NCBI GenBank assembly: GCA_003313425.1
Contig: NHZP01000021.1
Span: 1,012,670-1,076,669, forward strand
Direction of reading: 5' to 3'
DNA: 64,000 nucleotides
DNA from: Pseudopyrenochaeta lycopersici
Lineage: Eukaryota > Ascomycota > Dothideomycetes > Pleosporales > Pseudopyrenochaetaceae
This document shows positions 21,593 to 31,850 of the stretch, piece by piece. The notes beneath the pieces are model-generated. The model was not told where the DNA came from. It ran no database searches and saw only the letters and a program-made list of their open reading frames with translations. The stretch's first letter is position 1. Every line of letters starts with the position of its first letter. The position numbers were made by a program, and so were the translations under genes.

Positions 21593-22148
21593 TGTGCCGA
21601 TGCACTTGGTAACGTAGTTACCGAGGGCATCTTAGCTAGGATTAGGTAGGCTTGGCCGGGAAATCCGGGTATAAAGGTAGATAGTTAGGACCTCCTTGGG
21701 AGGCATCGAATCCACCAAGTATTACCCACGCTGTACTGTCAAGTCCTGTTTCAACAGAGTCTCGATTATTCAATTCTGTAAGGCAGTCAACACGCACAGT
21801 TGGGACGGTCTTAGTTGAAGAAACTCAATTTAAAAGGAAATGGACAAAATAGCAGATACCTCTCACCTTCGGGGGAGAGGTGCTGCCTATATACATGAGC
21901 TAGAGCAGGCTAGTCCCGATCCAGTTACCTAGCTTGGTGAAAGGTAAGAGGTAACAGTTACCTTTCACCTGCGTCTAGTAACTTGGCAGGATCGTTACCA
22001 TTCACCTGCGTCTAGTAACTTGGAAGGATTGAACCCTTTCACCTGCGTCTAGTAACCTGAAAGGATTGAACCCTGACAAATTCACCGTTGCCTATCCAGC
22101 CTTGTCTGCCTCGTTACCCGTCCCCGCACCTCACCATCTCAACCAACA
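21593..22148. repeat. Candidate LTR of an older element, split by a solo LTR
   Basis: Once the 302-bp chromovirus LTR and its AATTC duplication are removed, about 249 bp remain. They begin TGTGCC and end CCAACA, contain a TATAAAGG box near 21671, and are hardly affected by RIP while both neighbours are. TG...CA ends and sharp boundaries suggest an LTR, perhaps the 5' LTR of the gypsy-like host element that follows. I found no second copy in the window to confirm this. Confidence 0.4.
21777..22078 (-). repeat. Solo LTR of chromovirus family (copy 2)
   Basis: 302 bp, flanked by the 5-bp target duplication AATTC (21772-21776 and 22079-22083). It is homologous to the LTRs at 15959, 30884 and 38596, with three 37-bp tandem units. 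No internal region is attached, so it is a solo LTR. Confidence 0.93.
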
Positions 22149-23922
22149 CGAGATGCTCAGTTGCTTCCACTGCGCGCAAGGCTACCATTAAAAGGGAGAA
22201 GTTAGCTAAGGCCTCTATTCCTGCACAAATTAGCGAAGCCTAAGGGGCCAAATTTTATTAACTTCTTAGTGTAACCTTAAGATCCCCTAAGCCGCTGCTA
22301 TTAGAAAATAATAGAAAGTTGTAAAAACAGCCTCAAGACTAATCTAGATAGGTAATTTTTAAGCTTTAAGTAAGGCTTACTAGTAGCCTTTTATTTAAGA
22401 TACGCATAATAGTATGCATAAAAAGGATATATAGTTAGTTATTAGTTATTAGCTAGTTATTAGAAGTTAAGTAAGTAAGAAATTAGTTATCAGATAGAAA
22501 CTAACGAAGGATCAAGGCTGTTAAGTTTAAGTTTAAGGTATTAAGTATTAAGGAGAAAAACGCTAAGTCCTATAGATAATTAATCAAACAAAACACAGAA
22601 CACCTAGTAAACTAAGAATCTAAGTTTAAATGTTAACTAGTAAGTTAACCTATAAGGAATTTCTATCTAAACTTAGTTACTACAGAGAAACTCTACAAAT
22701 AGCTATCAAGATATTAGACAAGGAGGAGCACTCGCTAGCTACCCTTACGCCTACACCTAAGCGAGCTAGTAATAATAAGATAAAAGACATTAAGACTCTA
22801 AGTTAAACAAGAAAAGAACAGACAACAGACATGCTAACTATCCTAAATATAAGCAAGAGAAACGTGTTACTGCCTATAAGGCACAGCACTAGCCTAGTAT
22901 TTAACAGAACTAACGCGACTAAGTTCCTTAAGAGCTATAATCGCTGCGCAGAAAACAGAGGTCTTAATTAAGAGGAGAGACTCTGCGTACTTCCTAACTT
23001 CTATAATAATAAATATAGTAACTTTATTAAAAGATCCCTTAAGTTTAAAGGGAGAGATTAGGAAAGCCTTTAAAAGCTTATTAAGGAATACTAGAAAGAT
23101 AAGAATAAAAGTACTAAAATAGGAACACGTGCGTATCTTAAGGATTATATTACTTAATTAGCGCTGTAGTTCTTTAGCTTACTTAGCTATTACGCTAACT
23201 TCCTTATTTATATAGAAGCCTGTATTAAGTTAAGAAATATATCTAAGAAAGAAAAAGGCTACCTATTCTACTAAGGCCTGCCTGCTAAGGATAGAGAAGA
23301 CGTACTTATTAGGATACCTAACAGCCTAGAAGGACAGCGTTTAGAAACCTACTATATAAAAAGTATCTATAAGTTTATAAAGAAGATATACTAGTAAAAG
23401 GAGGAATTAAAGGAGGTAGCTAGTATAGAATAATAACTACTTAGTTAATATAATACTATCCTGCGTAAAACCTCCTCCTTAGCTTTAGAAGAGGTAAGAA
23501 AGGTAGTTAAAAAGAAGAAAGGGCCTTAACTACTTAAGGTTATTAACAAAGTAATAGATCTTATATAAGCCTTTAAAGACGTTAGAATTAACGTTACTAA
23601 GTTAACTAAGGTTATAAACTAAAATAAGGCTATTATAAAAGCCCTCTAGTCTCCTACGAATTACGCATACTTCCTTAATTATATAGTATAATAATAAGCA
23701 CTATTATAACTACGCTAACAGATGTATTATAATTAAAATAATAGAAGTTATATAACTAATATACCTCTAAACGTTAATTAGAGATAAAGCTCTACCTAGG
23801 TATAAGGGCGAGAACAACGCCTTACATGCAATATATGTAGCTTAGCAGCTTATCTAGTTCGAGATTGCGATGCATACTACGAGCTTGTCTTATTAGGCTA
23901 GGTATCTACTTTCTTTATAAAG
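22149..23922 (+). mobile_element. Host gypsy-like element, gag region (segment 1)
   Basis: The RIP-damaged plus-strand coding relic includes a recognisable retrotransposon gag stretch at about 22840-23400 (FNRTNATKFLKSYNRCAENRG, with further hydrophobic helices). It is interrupted at 23927 by the copia element, whose GAAGA duplication shows clean insertion; the relic resumes at 29367. The left boundary is uncertain. Confidence 0.6.
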
Positions 23923-23927
23923 GAAGA

Positions 23928-24050
23928 TGTTGGCGGGCAGCAGGCAGGAGGAACTAGGTTGATTCCTATCAAATGAGACACAAGGGAACTATATACCCTG
24001 TGGATGCTTATATAACAGAGCACGTGAGGAGCTAACTGTGTTGGCTAACA
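23928..24050 (-). repeat. 3' LTR of copia element
   Basis: 123 bp, TGTTGG...CTAACA on the plus strand. It nearly matches 29239-29361. On the minus strand it contains TTATATAAGC as a promoter box. Confidence 0.92.
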
Positions 24051-24059
24051 CACCCCCCC
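24051..24059 (-). promoter_or_regulatory. Polypurine tract of copia element
   Basis: On the minus strand the bases next to the 3' LTR are GGGGGGGTG, the expected plus-strand primer position for an element coded on this strand. Confidence 0.75.
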
Positions 24060-24138
24060 AGCTTGAGTGAATGAAGAGCAACGAAAGCTGTAAATGAGTG
24101 TCCTCAAGCGTCTGCCTCTACTGTAGTTGGTAGTACCA

Positions 24139-24151
24139 CCCCCCCCCCCCC
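24139..24151. repeat. Run of 13 C (G13 on the sense strand)
   Basis: A homopolymer lies about 90 bp inside the copia 3' LTR, distinct from the polypurine tract proper. It may be a slippage expansion or an accessory purine tract. Confidence 0.6.
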
Positions 24152-27100
24152 AGGTCCTGCAGACTGAGAGCAGTACTCTCTGATTCCTCTCGAATCCTTG
24201 ATAGGTCACTTAGTCCTAGCTGGCGTACGAAGTCAGCGTGCTTCTGTTGACTAAGGATCTTTGTAAGGCTGTCAGCTGGCATCTCTGTAGTAGCCTTCTA
24301 GTCTACCTGCAGTCTGCCTTCTGCTACCTCCTGACGTAACTAATAATGATGTACGTCTACATGCTTTAGCTTTATCTAAAGCTTATTAACTACCTTTATC
24401 ACGATTAAGACAGTCTGCTAGTTATCACACTACAGTGCTAGTGTAAACTTAAGGTCAAATTAAATAGCTTAAAAGAAGCGTTGCTACTATTCTATCTCTA
24501 ATCCTGCAAGGGATAGAGATAGTAGCTTAGCCTTAGTAGTTAATTTTGTAACTAATTATTAGACTGTTGCCTTCTAGTTAATAGGCAGTCTATATAGTTT
24601 AAAGATGTAGCCTTAAGAGCTTCAGCAAGTTTTAGGCTTATCTATAAAGGCCGCATCTAACGCACTATAAAAGAGAGGTTCTTAGTCTAGCTCCTGCTAA
24701 GCTGGTGATGTAATACTAGTTATGCTGTGCTGGATGTCCCCTGACGCTCAAATAGCTAGGTGCTTTGTGCCTATTAGGTATCTCTACACATAGTTGGCAG
24801 CGTGCAGGTGCTTTTACCCTAGATTCTGTAGGTGACGTGCAAGGATTAAGTGCGCTCTCGCGACGTCTAGTCGCGTCGAGGTTAAGATATACGCCAGTAA
24901 GCCAACTAGTTGCTAATACTTTTGTGTTCAAGCAGTACTTAGTTCCTCTGTTAAAGGCAGGAGGACGTTGTCCCTTAGTGGCACATCTAGGTATCTTATG
25001 TTTCCCTTAAGATCGAATTTCGCTGCGATCTTATTAATAAATGAGTCCTGTACTAGGTAGATTAATTAAGTAAGCTCCTCGCGGATTACACGGATGCTAA
25101 GGAACCACTTTAGCTTGCCTAGCTCACGGATCTCGTACGTTCTAAGCATCTGTTACTTAAACGTCTAGTAGTAGCTTATATTAAGCAGATGGACGAGGAC
25201 GACGATATCGTCCATATAGAAAAAGACGATCAGACGGTCGTTCGTGTATAAGCACGGTGCTCCTAGCACAGGCCTTAACCTAAGCTTCTTTAAGGTTAAT
25301 AAGAGCTCCTAGTACTACAGCAGTAGTACTTCCTTAAGGCTATAAAGCGCTCGCTAAAGCTTAAGAAGCTCGCTAAACTTATCTATAAACCCTTTAGGCG
25401 TATAATAGTATATCTTACGTAGTAATTAAGCGTTAAGAAAGGCGTTTAGGGCGTTAAACTAAAACATCTTTAGGTTAAATACTGCTGCTAATACTATAAG
25501 AGATTAAAAGACCTTAATAGCTAATATTACAGTATACGTCTTACCCTATACCTCCTGTAAGTCTCCTCGTACGTATATACGCGCCTTAAACTTATATAGG
25601 TACCTGTCTTTATTAAACTTGTATAAGAACACCCACATTAGGGGTAGAACTTCAGCATCTGCTGTTGTTGTAGTAACCTCCATACGCTTAAAGCAATCTT
25701 TTAACTAGCAGCTGTTAAGCTCTGCTTATACTGCCTCTCTAAACTTAGTACTAAATAGATAATCCTTTATATCCTTCTATTATTTTAGCGGTTCTAGTAG
25801 TTAATTACGATGTAGCCTTAACCTAGGCATCTCACCTGCGAGCTTTAAAGGAGCTATTAGATTTAATGCTACTACAAATACTCTGTAGTATGTAGCTAGG
25901 GCCTAGTTAGCTAGCCTCCTAGCTCTCTTCCCTTCTATAATGTTACTACTACTTCTAATAGCAGGATTAGCTATCTTTAGTGCATTATTCTGCTAACGAT
26001 CTAGTACATAGTCGTCTATATTGCTCTATCCTCTAGGCCACTTAGATAGTAGCTTTCGTAGTTAGCCTCGCCTGCCTATTGTAGCTGGCCTAAGTGGTCC
26101 ATCTAGCCTACTTGGTCCATCTAGTCTACTTGTGACTGTAGACGTGTCATCCTCATGATGTGTCTGCAGCTCATTAAGCAGCTGTTCTTGAACCTGTTCC
26201 TTAGTGCCTTAATCTTCAGCACTAACCTGTTCTACTAGCTCTATAGCTTAGTCTAGTTCTCTATCGTCGCCTACCTCCTGTTAAGGTAGTATAGTACCAC
26301 AATCTAATAGTTCTAGTGTTAGTAGAAAGCCCTAGTCCTTATAGAACTCTGCTACTATATTATTTTCAGCTATCTCTATAGAACAAGCTGTCTTATTGTT
26401 AAGCTGATGCCTCTAGTTCTGCAGTATCTCTTAATCAGCCTCTATCTCCTATACCTAAGGTATATTAAAATAGTTAATATCTTCTTATATAATAGCTTCT
26501 CTCTCAGCTTTCTTATAGTTATTAAAAAGGCTGTTCTTCTAAAATATTATGTCTCTTACGCGTATTACCTAGCTCTTCTTCAGCAGCTAGATGCGGAAGA
26601 TATTTATTAAGTTGTACCCTGTAAGGTATCCTATAAATATATAAGACTTAAGCTTATCTACTTTCTTTAGCTTCTTATTTAGGATATAGGCTTTACAGCC
26701 TATCTGTAAGAAGTAGGTAACTAAAGGCTGCCTGCTATAGACTAGCTCATATAGCGTCTTCTATGCGATTAACTTAGTAGGCGTAACATTAACGATTTAA
26801 GCTGCTGAAACTGCTAGCTTATTTAACAGCAACTTTAGCAGTCCTACCTTAATTTAAAGTAATCTTACTCTTATTATAATTACGTTCCTTACTTACTCTG
26901 CAGCTCTTAGCTGTTTAGGCGTGTTAGGGGCTTAAAGCTTAACCTTAAGGCTAGCCTGCCTCGCAATCTTATAGAGCTGTAAGCTGTACCTGTAATTACT
27001 GTTAACCTTAAGGATAACAATAGTATGTCTATGCTAGCGTTTAATCTTATTTATTAGCGCTCGTAACGCTGCTATTATAATAGGTAGTGTTTTATTAGTA

Positions 27101-29225
27101 AGAGTTGTCGCCTTATACTACCTTAAGAACTCGTATATAGTATGTAGGAGGTAACAATCTCTATTATAGCACGTTTCTCTTATTAGGATTAGCTGTACGA
27201 GATTAACTATAATCCTATAGAAAGGCCTTATAGCTTAATTATCTAATTAACGCCTGCTAACCTAAGCTGTCGATTTTAACTTAATGCAGGTCTTACATTC
27301 TTACAGCTGTAGTACTTAAGCTCCTTTCTTAAGACTAATTCCTTGTACGTTCGCATTTAAGTAATTAATTGCCTCCTTGCTCGCGTGTGTAAATATCTTA
27401 TAAGCTTTAACATAAGATGCGGTAATTAGACGTCGATCTTCCTGTAAGACCTTGTACGCTCCTTAAAGAGCTGTTGCGAAGCTACTTAGTGCTAGACAAT
27501 CGTTCTCGTCAGTATTAACGATCTAGTGTCCTTCTCTATACCTAAGTAGGCATGTAATATTAGACAGATGCTGCTTATATATAACATCTCGTCCTAAGTT
27601 AAACTAAATGCCTATCTCTTAACATCTTAAGAGGCTTATAACGTTTGTAAAGAAGATTTTCTATAAGGGCTATATTAGTTAGCTTAATCTAACTTATTCT
27701 AGACAGTTAATTAACCTTAAATATAACTTCTCCCTAGGCCTGTATTACTAAAATTAAGTCTCCTGTAAGCACTATTTCCTGGGCTATAGCCTGCCTTATC
27801 TCTCGCTAGCTAAACCTCCTTGAATTGCATATATAGATGTTTAAGCCTAGGTTAAGGATCCATCAATTAATGATTGTTAGCAGCGTTTTTGGTTGCACCT
27901 GGGTGACGGAGAAGGAGCTGTAGGTCGTAAAACTGCCTCCCTAGCTCTCCTTTCTACTGTTAAGGCTTATTAGCTTATCTACGCCCTTAATTTTCTTACT
28001 ATAACGAGCGAGGAGCTTATTAATCCTTTTAACCTGCTCTAGGTTCTTTAAGGCCTTAACTATCTTATCCTGTACAGCTTTAATAGGTTGAAAGCTCTTT
28101 AGTCTCTTTAGATAATCTAGAAATAGGTACTAGCACTCCCTATACTAATGCATACCTCTGCAGAGACATTCTAGCTTATAAGCTGATTTTAATAATCTCT
28201 GCTCCTTCTAGTCCTTCTGGTTCTTCTAGTCTGTTCTGTTTAAAATACTAAGTATTATAAACGTACTAAGTAATGTTATACTAGGCCTAATTTGTTAATA
28301 ATAGACTCTAAACTAAGCTATATAGTCTGCTAGAGGTTCAATCTTATTCGTCTTATCTAAGGTTTCTTTTTTAATAAGGTATAGTGCGACGACGCAGCCT
28401 ATTTAGGGGTAATTATTCTGATAGATATTAGGAAATCCTCTTAAGCTTAATAACCTATTGTTTTAGGGAGACTTACCTCCCCGCCTTAGTTAGTAATATA
28501 AATCTAGTTATTAAGCTATTACTTAAGATCTTAACTCTAAAGACTATTCTATAGAGCTTAATATTTAATAGTTAGCTCTCTGCTTTATAAGGTAGCTGTT
28601 AGCGTAAACTGCTTCTTAAGAGTAACTAGTTAATTGTACGCCTTATCTTTTCTGCTAATAAGGTAAAGGTGTTAAGCAGTAATTATATAGCTAATGTTAA
28701 GAAGGAGCTTACTATCCTTATACTTAAGTTTTATATACTCTGCTCTTTTGTATCTCTAGTCTTAAAGGAGATTACTGTATAATACCTTTTTAGCTGCGTC
28801 TAGCTAGCTAATCTCTGTCGCTCCTAGCTGTATATTGCTAGGTAACGGTCTAGTTAGTTCTCTAAGCTTTAGTAGCTTATCCTTTAGTTTTAAGATATTA
28901 TAGTACTTCTAAATACTATCTATAATAGCTTTCTCTCGTTATAGCTGGAACTACGACTCCTAGTTAGCTAGTTTATCTAGTAAAACAGTTACTTGTGTGA
29001 CTCCTGCGTTGTTGTACGATATCGTGATCTTAGTAATTAATCACTAAACTGATCTCTATGCGGAGAGCAACAGTTCTAATTAAATAGCGACACTTGTTAA
29101 CTATATAGGTCTTTAACGCTAACCTAGCTGTTAATAGACATAACGGGTTAAGGTGAACGTAGTTATTATCAGTTACACGTCTAAAGCTATATTCGTGCAG
29201 AGTTGCGTAGCTTAGGAGGTGTAAA

Positions 29226-29238
29226 CCAGGCTTATAAC
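29226..29238 (-). promoter_or_regulatory. Copia primer-binding site (half tRNA-iMet)
   Basis: The minus strand reads GTTATAAGCCTGG immediately after the 5' LTR. With one RIP-type G-to-A change restored it is complementary to the anticodon arm of initiator tRNA-Met (CCAGGCTCATAAC). Copia elements are known to prime from an internally cleaved tRNA-iMet. Confidence 0.7.
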
Positions 29239-29361
29239 TGTTGGCGGGCAGCAGGTAGGAGGAACTAGGTTGATTCCTATCAAATGAGACACAAGGGAAC
29301 TATATACCCTGTGGATGCTTATATAACAGAGCACGTGAGGAGCTAACCGTGTTGGCTAAGA
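29239..29361 (-). repeat. 5' LTR of copia element
   Basis: 123 bp, matching 23928-24050 apart from a few changes, including the outer end (AGA here, ACA in the other copy). Confidence 0.92.
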
Positions 29362-29366
29362 GAAGA

Positions 29367-30878
29367 TAACTATAGGATCTATTATTTTAGACTATCGCAT
29401 AAAAAGCTTAGAGAAATTACTAGGTCTATTCTGCTAAGCTTTTAGCTTAACTAGCTAAAAAAGAAGGTTACAGAATCATTTAAAGTACCTAAGGATGTGC
29501 TAGACTAGCTAGCTTTAGTAGTAAGACTAGATATATTTAGAGGAATAGACTTACGCGTAGGGGTAAAGAACTTAGAGCGAAGTTAATAATAAGAGAACCT
29601 AGCAGCTAACAGCGTTACAGAAATCCTTAGCGCAGGAACTAAGATAGATATAGAAGATAAGTTTTGTAACTTCTAGGAAAATTATATACTTAACTAGTAA
29701 TATTATAGCTTAGTTATAAGCCTTAATTACGTAGATAGTAATAATATTATTATAGGGGCGTTTCTTAAGGACCTCCTAGAAACTGCAGAAGTCTATACAG
29801 CTAGTTAAAAAGTAACACTAAGTAAAGATAAAACTCTAGAATAAGTTCGCTAAGGCAAGGTATAAAAGCCTACGCAGCTATAAAAGATTTTAGCTAGATA
29901 ACTACTAGGAAACTAAAATAAAGAGCTAAGCTAATTTATAGAGAAAGGGCTAACTACTTTAGCTACACCTACTTTAAGACAAAGATATAAGGGTAATAAG
30001 ATTATGCACGATATAGGACCTGCGGGCGTGCCTATTATAACGCCGCACAGAGAAGTAACAGTTACTACTAAGCCGCCACCCTATTAGATACTATATTACC
30101 TTAAGCTACCTATTAATTACGCGGATTAAGGTAAAGAAAAGAAGGTTTAATTCTAAGAGACTTAGAATAAAGAATAAAGCCTAGAAATCTACTAACTATC
30201 TAGGATTATATTAGCTATCTTAAAGTAAGAAGTATAAGGATTAACTATAGGAGACTTACTTAGGTAGAATAATATTAAAGGCTAGGTTAGAAAGCTCCTT
30301 TAGGAAGGAGAAGGAACTAAGAAACGTCCTATAGAAGTAAACGCGATAGTTTTAGTAAGCTAACTAATTAGGAGCTACTCTAGGTGCGCTAAGCTTAACC
30401 TAGGAAGCCTTATAATTAGCTAGAACTATCTAAACTCTAATAAACGCGAGGAACCGAAACTCTAAGTTTTAAAATATAACATAATTATAACTATATATAA
30501 CGCGCAGTAGTAATATACTAATAATAGTAAATCTAACACCTAGATTAATAGGGATAAGGTTAGAGTAAAGAGGGCAGCTACGCAGGAAAGGCTTAGAGGA
30601 ATAAAACTAATACATTACGACCTCCCTGTTTATTAGGTATTGTTTAACAGGAACGCAGTTAAATACCTTATTAACACTAGTTCGTAAATAAACCTCTTAA
30701 GATTAAGTGCAGTATAAGCCTTAAGTATTATCTATAAGGGTATAGAGTAACGTCCTAGATAGATAAATAGAATTATAAGTGTAACAGGAGACACTAACGC
30801 CTTTGTTAGCACAGCTTAAGACGTCCTAGTTAAAGTAGGGGAGGTTATTATAAAGACGCACTTCTAAATAATAGCTAA
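29367..30878 (+). mobile_element. Host gypsy-like element, gag end and protease (segment 2)
   Basis: This continues the relic broken at 23927. At about 30610-30880 the plus strand shows a retroviral-type aspartic protease remnant: VLFNRNAVKYLINTSS.INLLR, where INTSS stands for the usual IDTGS, with RIP changes. The segment is interrupted at 30883 by the chromovirus (TCTAA duplication) and resumes at 38940. Confidence 0.65.
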
Positions 30879-30883
30879 TCTAA

Positions 30884-31222
30884 TGTAAGGCAGTTAACAC
30901 GCACAGTTGGGACGGTCTTAGTTGAAGAAACTCAATTTAAAAGGAAATGGACAAAATAGCAGATACCTCTCACCTTCGGGGGAGAGGTGCTGCCTATATA
31001 CATAAGCTAGAGCAGGCTAGTCCCGATCCAGTTACCTAGCTTAGTGAAAGGTAAGAGGTAACAGTTACCTTTTACCTGCGTCTAGTAACTTGGCAGGATC
31101 GTTACCTTTCACCTGCGTCTAGTAACTTGGCAGGATCGTTACCTTTCACCTGCGTCTAGTAACTTGGAAGGATTGAACCCTTTCACCTGCGTCTAGTAAC
31201 CTGAAAGGATTAAACCCTAACA
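30884..31222 (-). repeat. 3' LTR of chromovirus
   Basis: 339 bp with four 37-bp tandem units, one more than the 302-bp solo copies. It pairs with 38596-38934. Confidence 0.93.
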
Positions 31223-31240
31223 CGACCCCCCCCTTCAAAA
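31223..31240 (-). promoter_or_regulatory. Polypurine tract of chromovirus
   Basis: On the minus strand TTTTGAAGGGGGGGGTCG leads directly into the 3' LTR, fixing the coding strand as minus. Confidence 0.8.
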
Positions 31241-31639
31241 TAGTAAGGGCCTCTAAACTAAGAAACAAAAATTTAAGATAAAACATAAGAAAACTGTTTA
31301 CTGCTAAGTCCCTCTAACTCAGTAAATCTAGCAATAGGCTTTATATAGCGCTGCGCATGTCTAAACGGTTTCCTATACAAAATCGCTAAGCTCTGAGGTG
31401 TTTTCTAACACTTCTACCCCGCGACGCGAAAACAGAACCTAAAGACCTTCGTACAATACATATAGGAGCAACCTAGGTCCCTAGACGTGGCGCGTAAAGC
31501 AAGGCGCACTGCGCAGAGTAAGGGCGAAGGCGAGCAATCTTGAGGCTATAGATGCGCGAATTAAGGCTAGAGGCGCGCAAATCAAGGCAAATTGAGGCGC
31601 GCCAACTTAAGCAAAACTGTTTAGATACCTTCGTCGCCT

Positions 31640-31850
31640 CTGAGATACTCTTCTGCAGCTAGCCTATCCTCGTTAAGTAGTAACCAATTTAGAGGCATGC
31701 GACAAGTAGGTGGCTTAGGCTTATCAGGCTGTCGCCAATAAAACAGATAGGCGTCGTAGTTGTTAGGGTACTCAGTTGCCGGGTGCCAGGTAGGTTTTGG
31801 GTATCTAGTCCATTTAATCAGGTACTACCACTTGCGCTTTCGGCGGCCTT
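31640..31850 (-). pseudogene. Chromodomain and pol C-terminus relic
   Basis: Read on the minus strand, this nearly stop-free stretch gives an aromatic-rich chromodomain core (LIKWTRYPKPTWHPA) followed by a Pro-rich tail and LNWLLLNEDRLAAEEYL. A single TAG replaces a residue just before the core. It is the best-preserved coding patch of this element. Confidence 0.8.

Larger units (their letters stand above)
23928..29361 (-). mobile_element. Full-length Ty1/copia retrotransposon, RIP-damaged
   Basis: The element is 5434 bp, with 123-bp LTRs at 23928-24050 and 29239-29361 and a 5-bp duplication GAAGA (23923-23927, 29362-29366). Coding is on the minus strand. A G-rich polypurine tract lies at 24051-24059, and the primer-binding site at 29226-29238 matches a half-tRNA-iMet primer. 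Reverse transcriptase is identified by FYMDDIVV at about 25204-25224, with the catalytic Asp pair intact; an RNase-H-proximal stretch (LHAANYV.RYLIGTKHLA) lies near 24800. Stops in gag, integrase and RT frames rule out function. The LTRs differ at only a few sites, so insertion was relatively recent. Confidence 0.92.

Noticed and set aside
21593..22148. Firm call of this segment as the 5' LTR of the host gypsy element
   Set aside because: No matching 3' LTR was found in the window, so it is reported only as a candidate.
24716..25010. Overlapping 71-81 codon frames on both strands inside the copia element
   Set aside because: The minus frame is a frameshifted piece of the copia region after RT; the plus frame is its shadow.
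26407..26610. 67-codon hydrophobic plus-strand frame
   Set aside because: Antisense to copia pol; Leu/Tyr richness follows from AT-rich RIP composition.
30990..31215. Regular 37-bp repeats resembling a CRISPR array
   Set aside because: The units are head to tail with no spacers, lie inside a TG...CA LTR with target duplications, and the genome is fungal.
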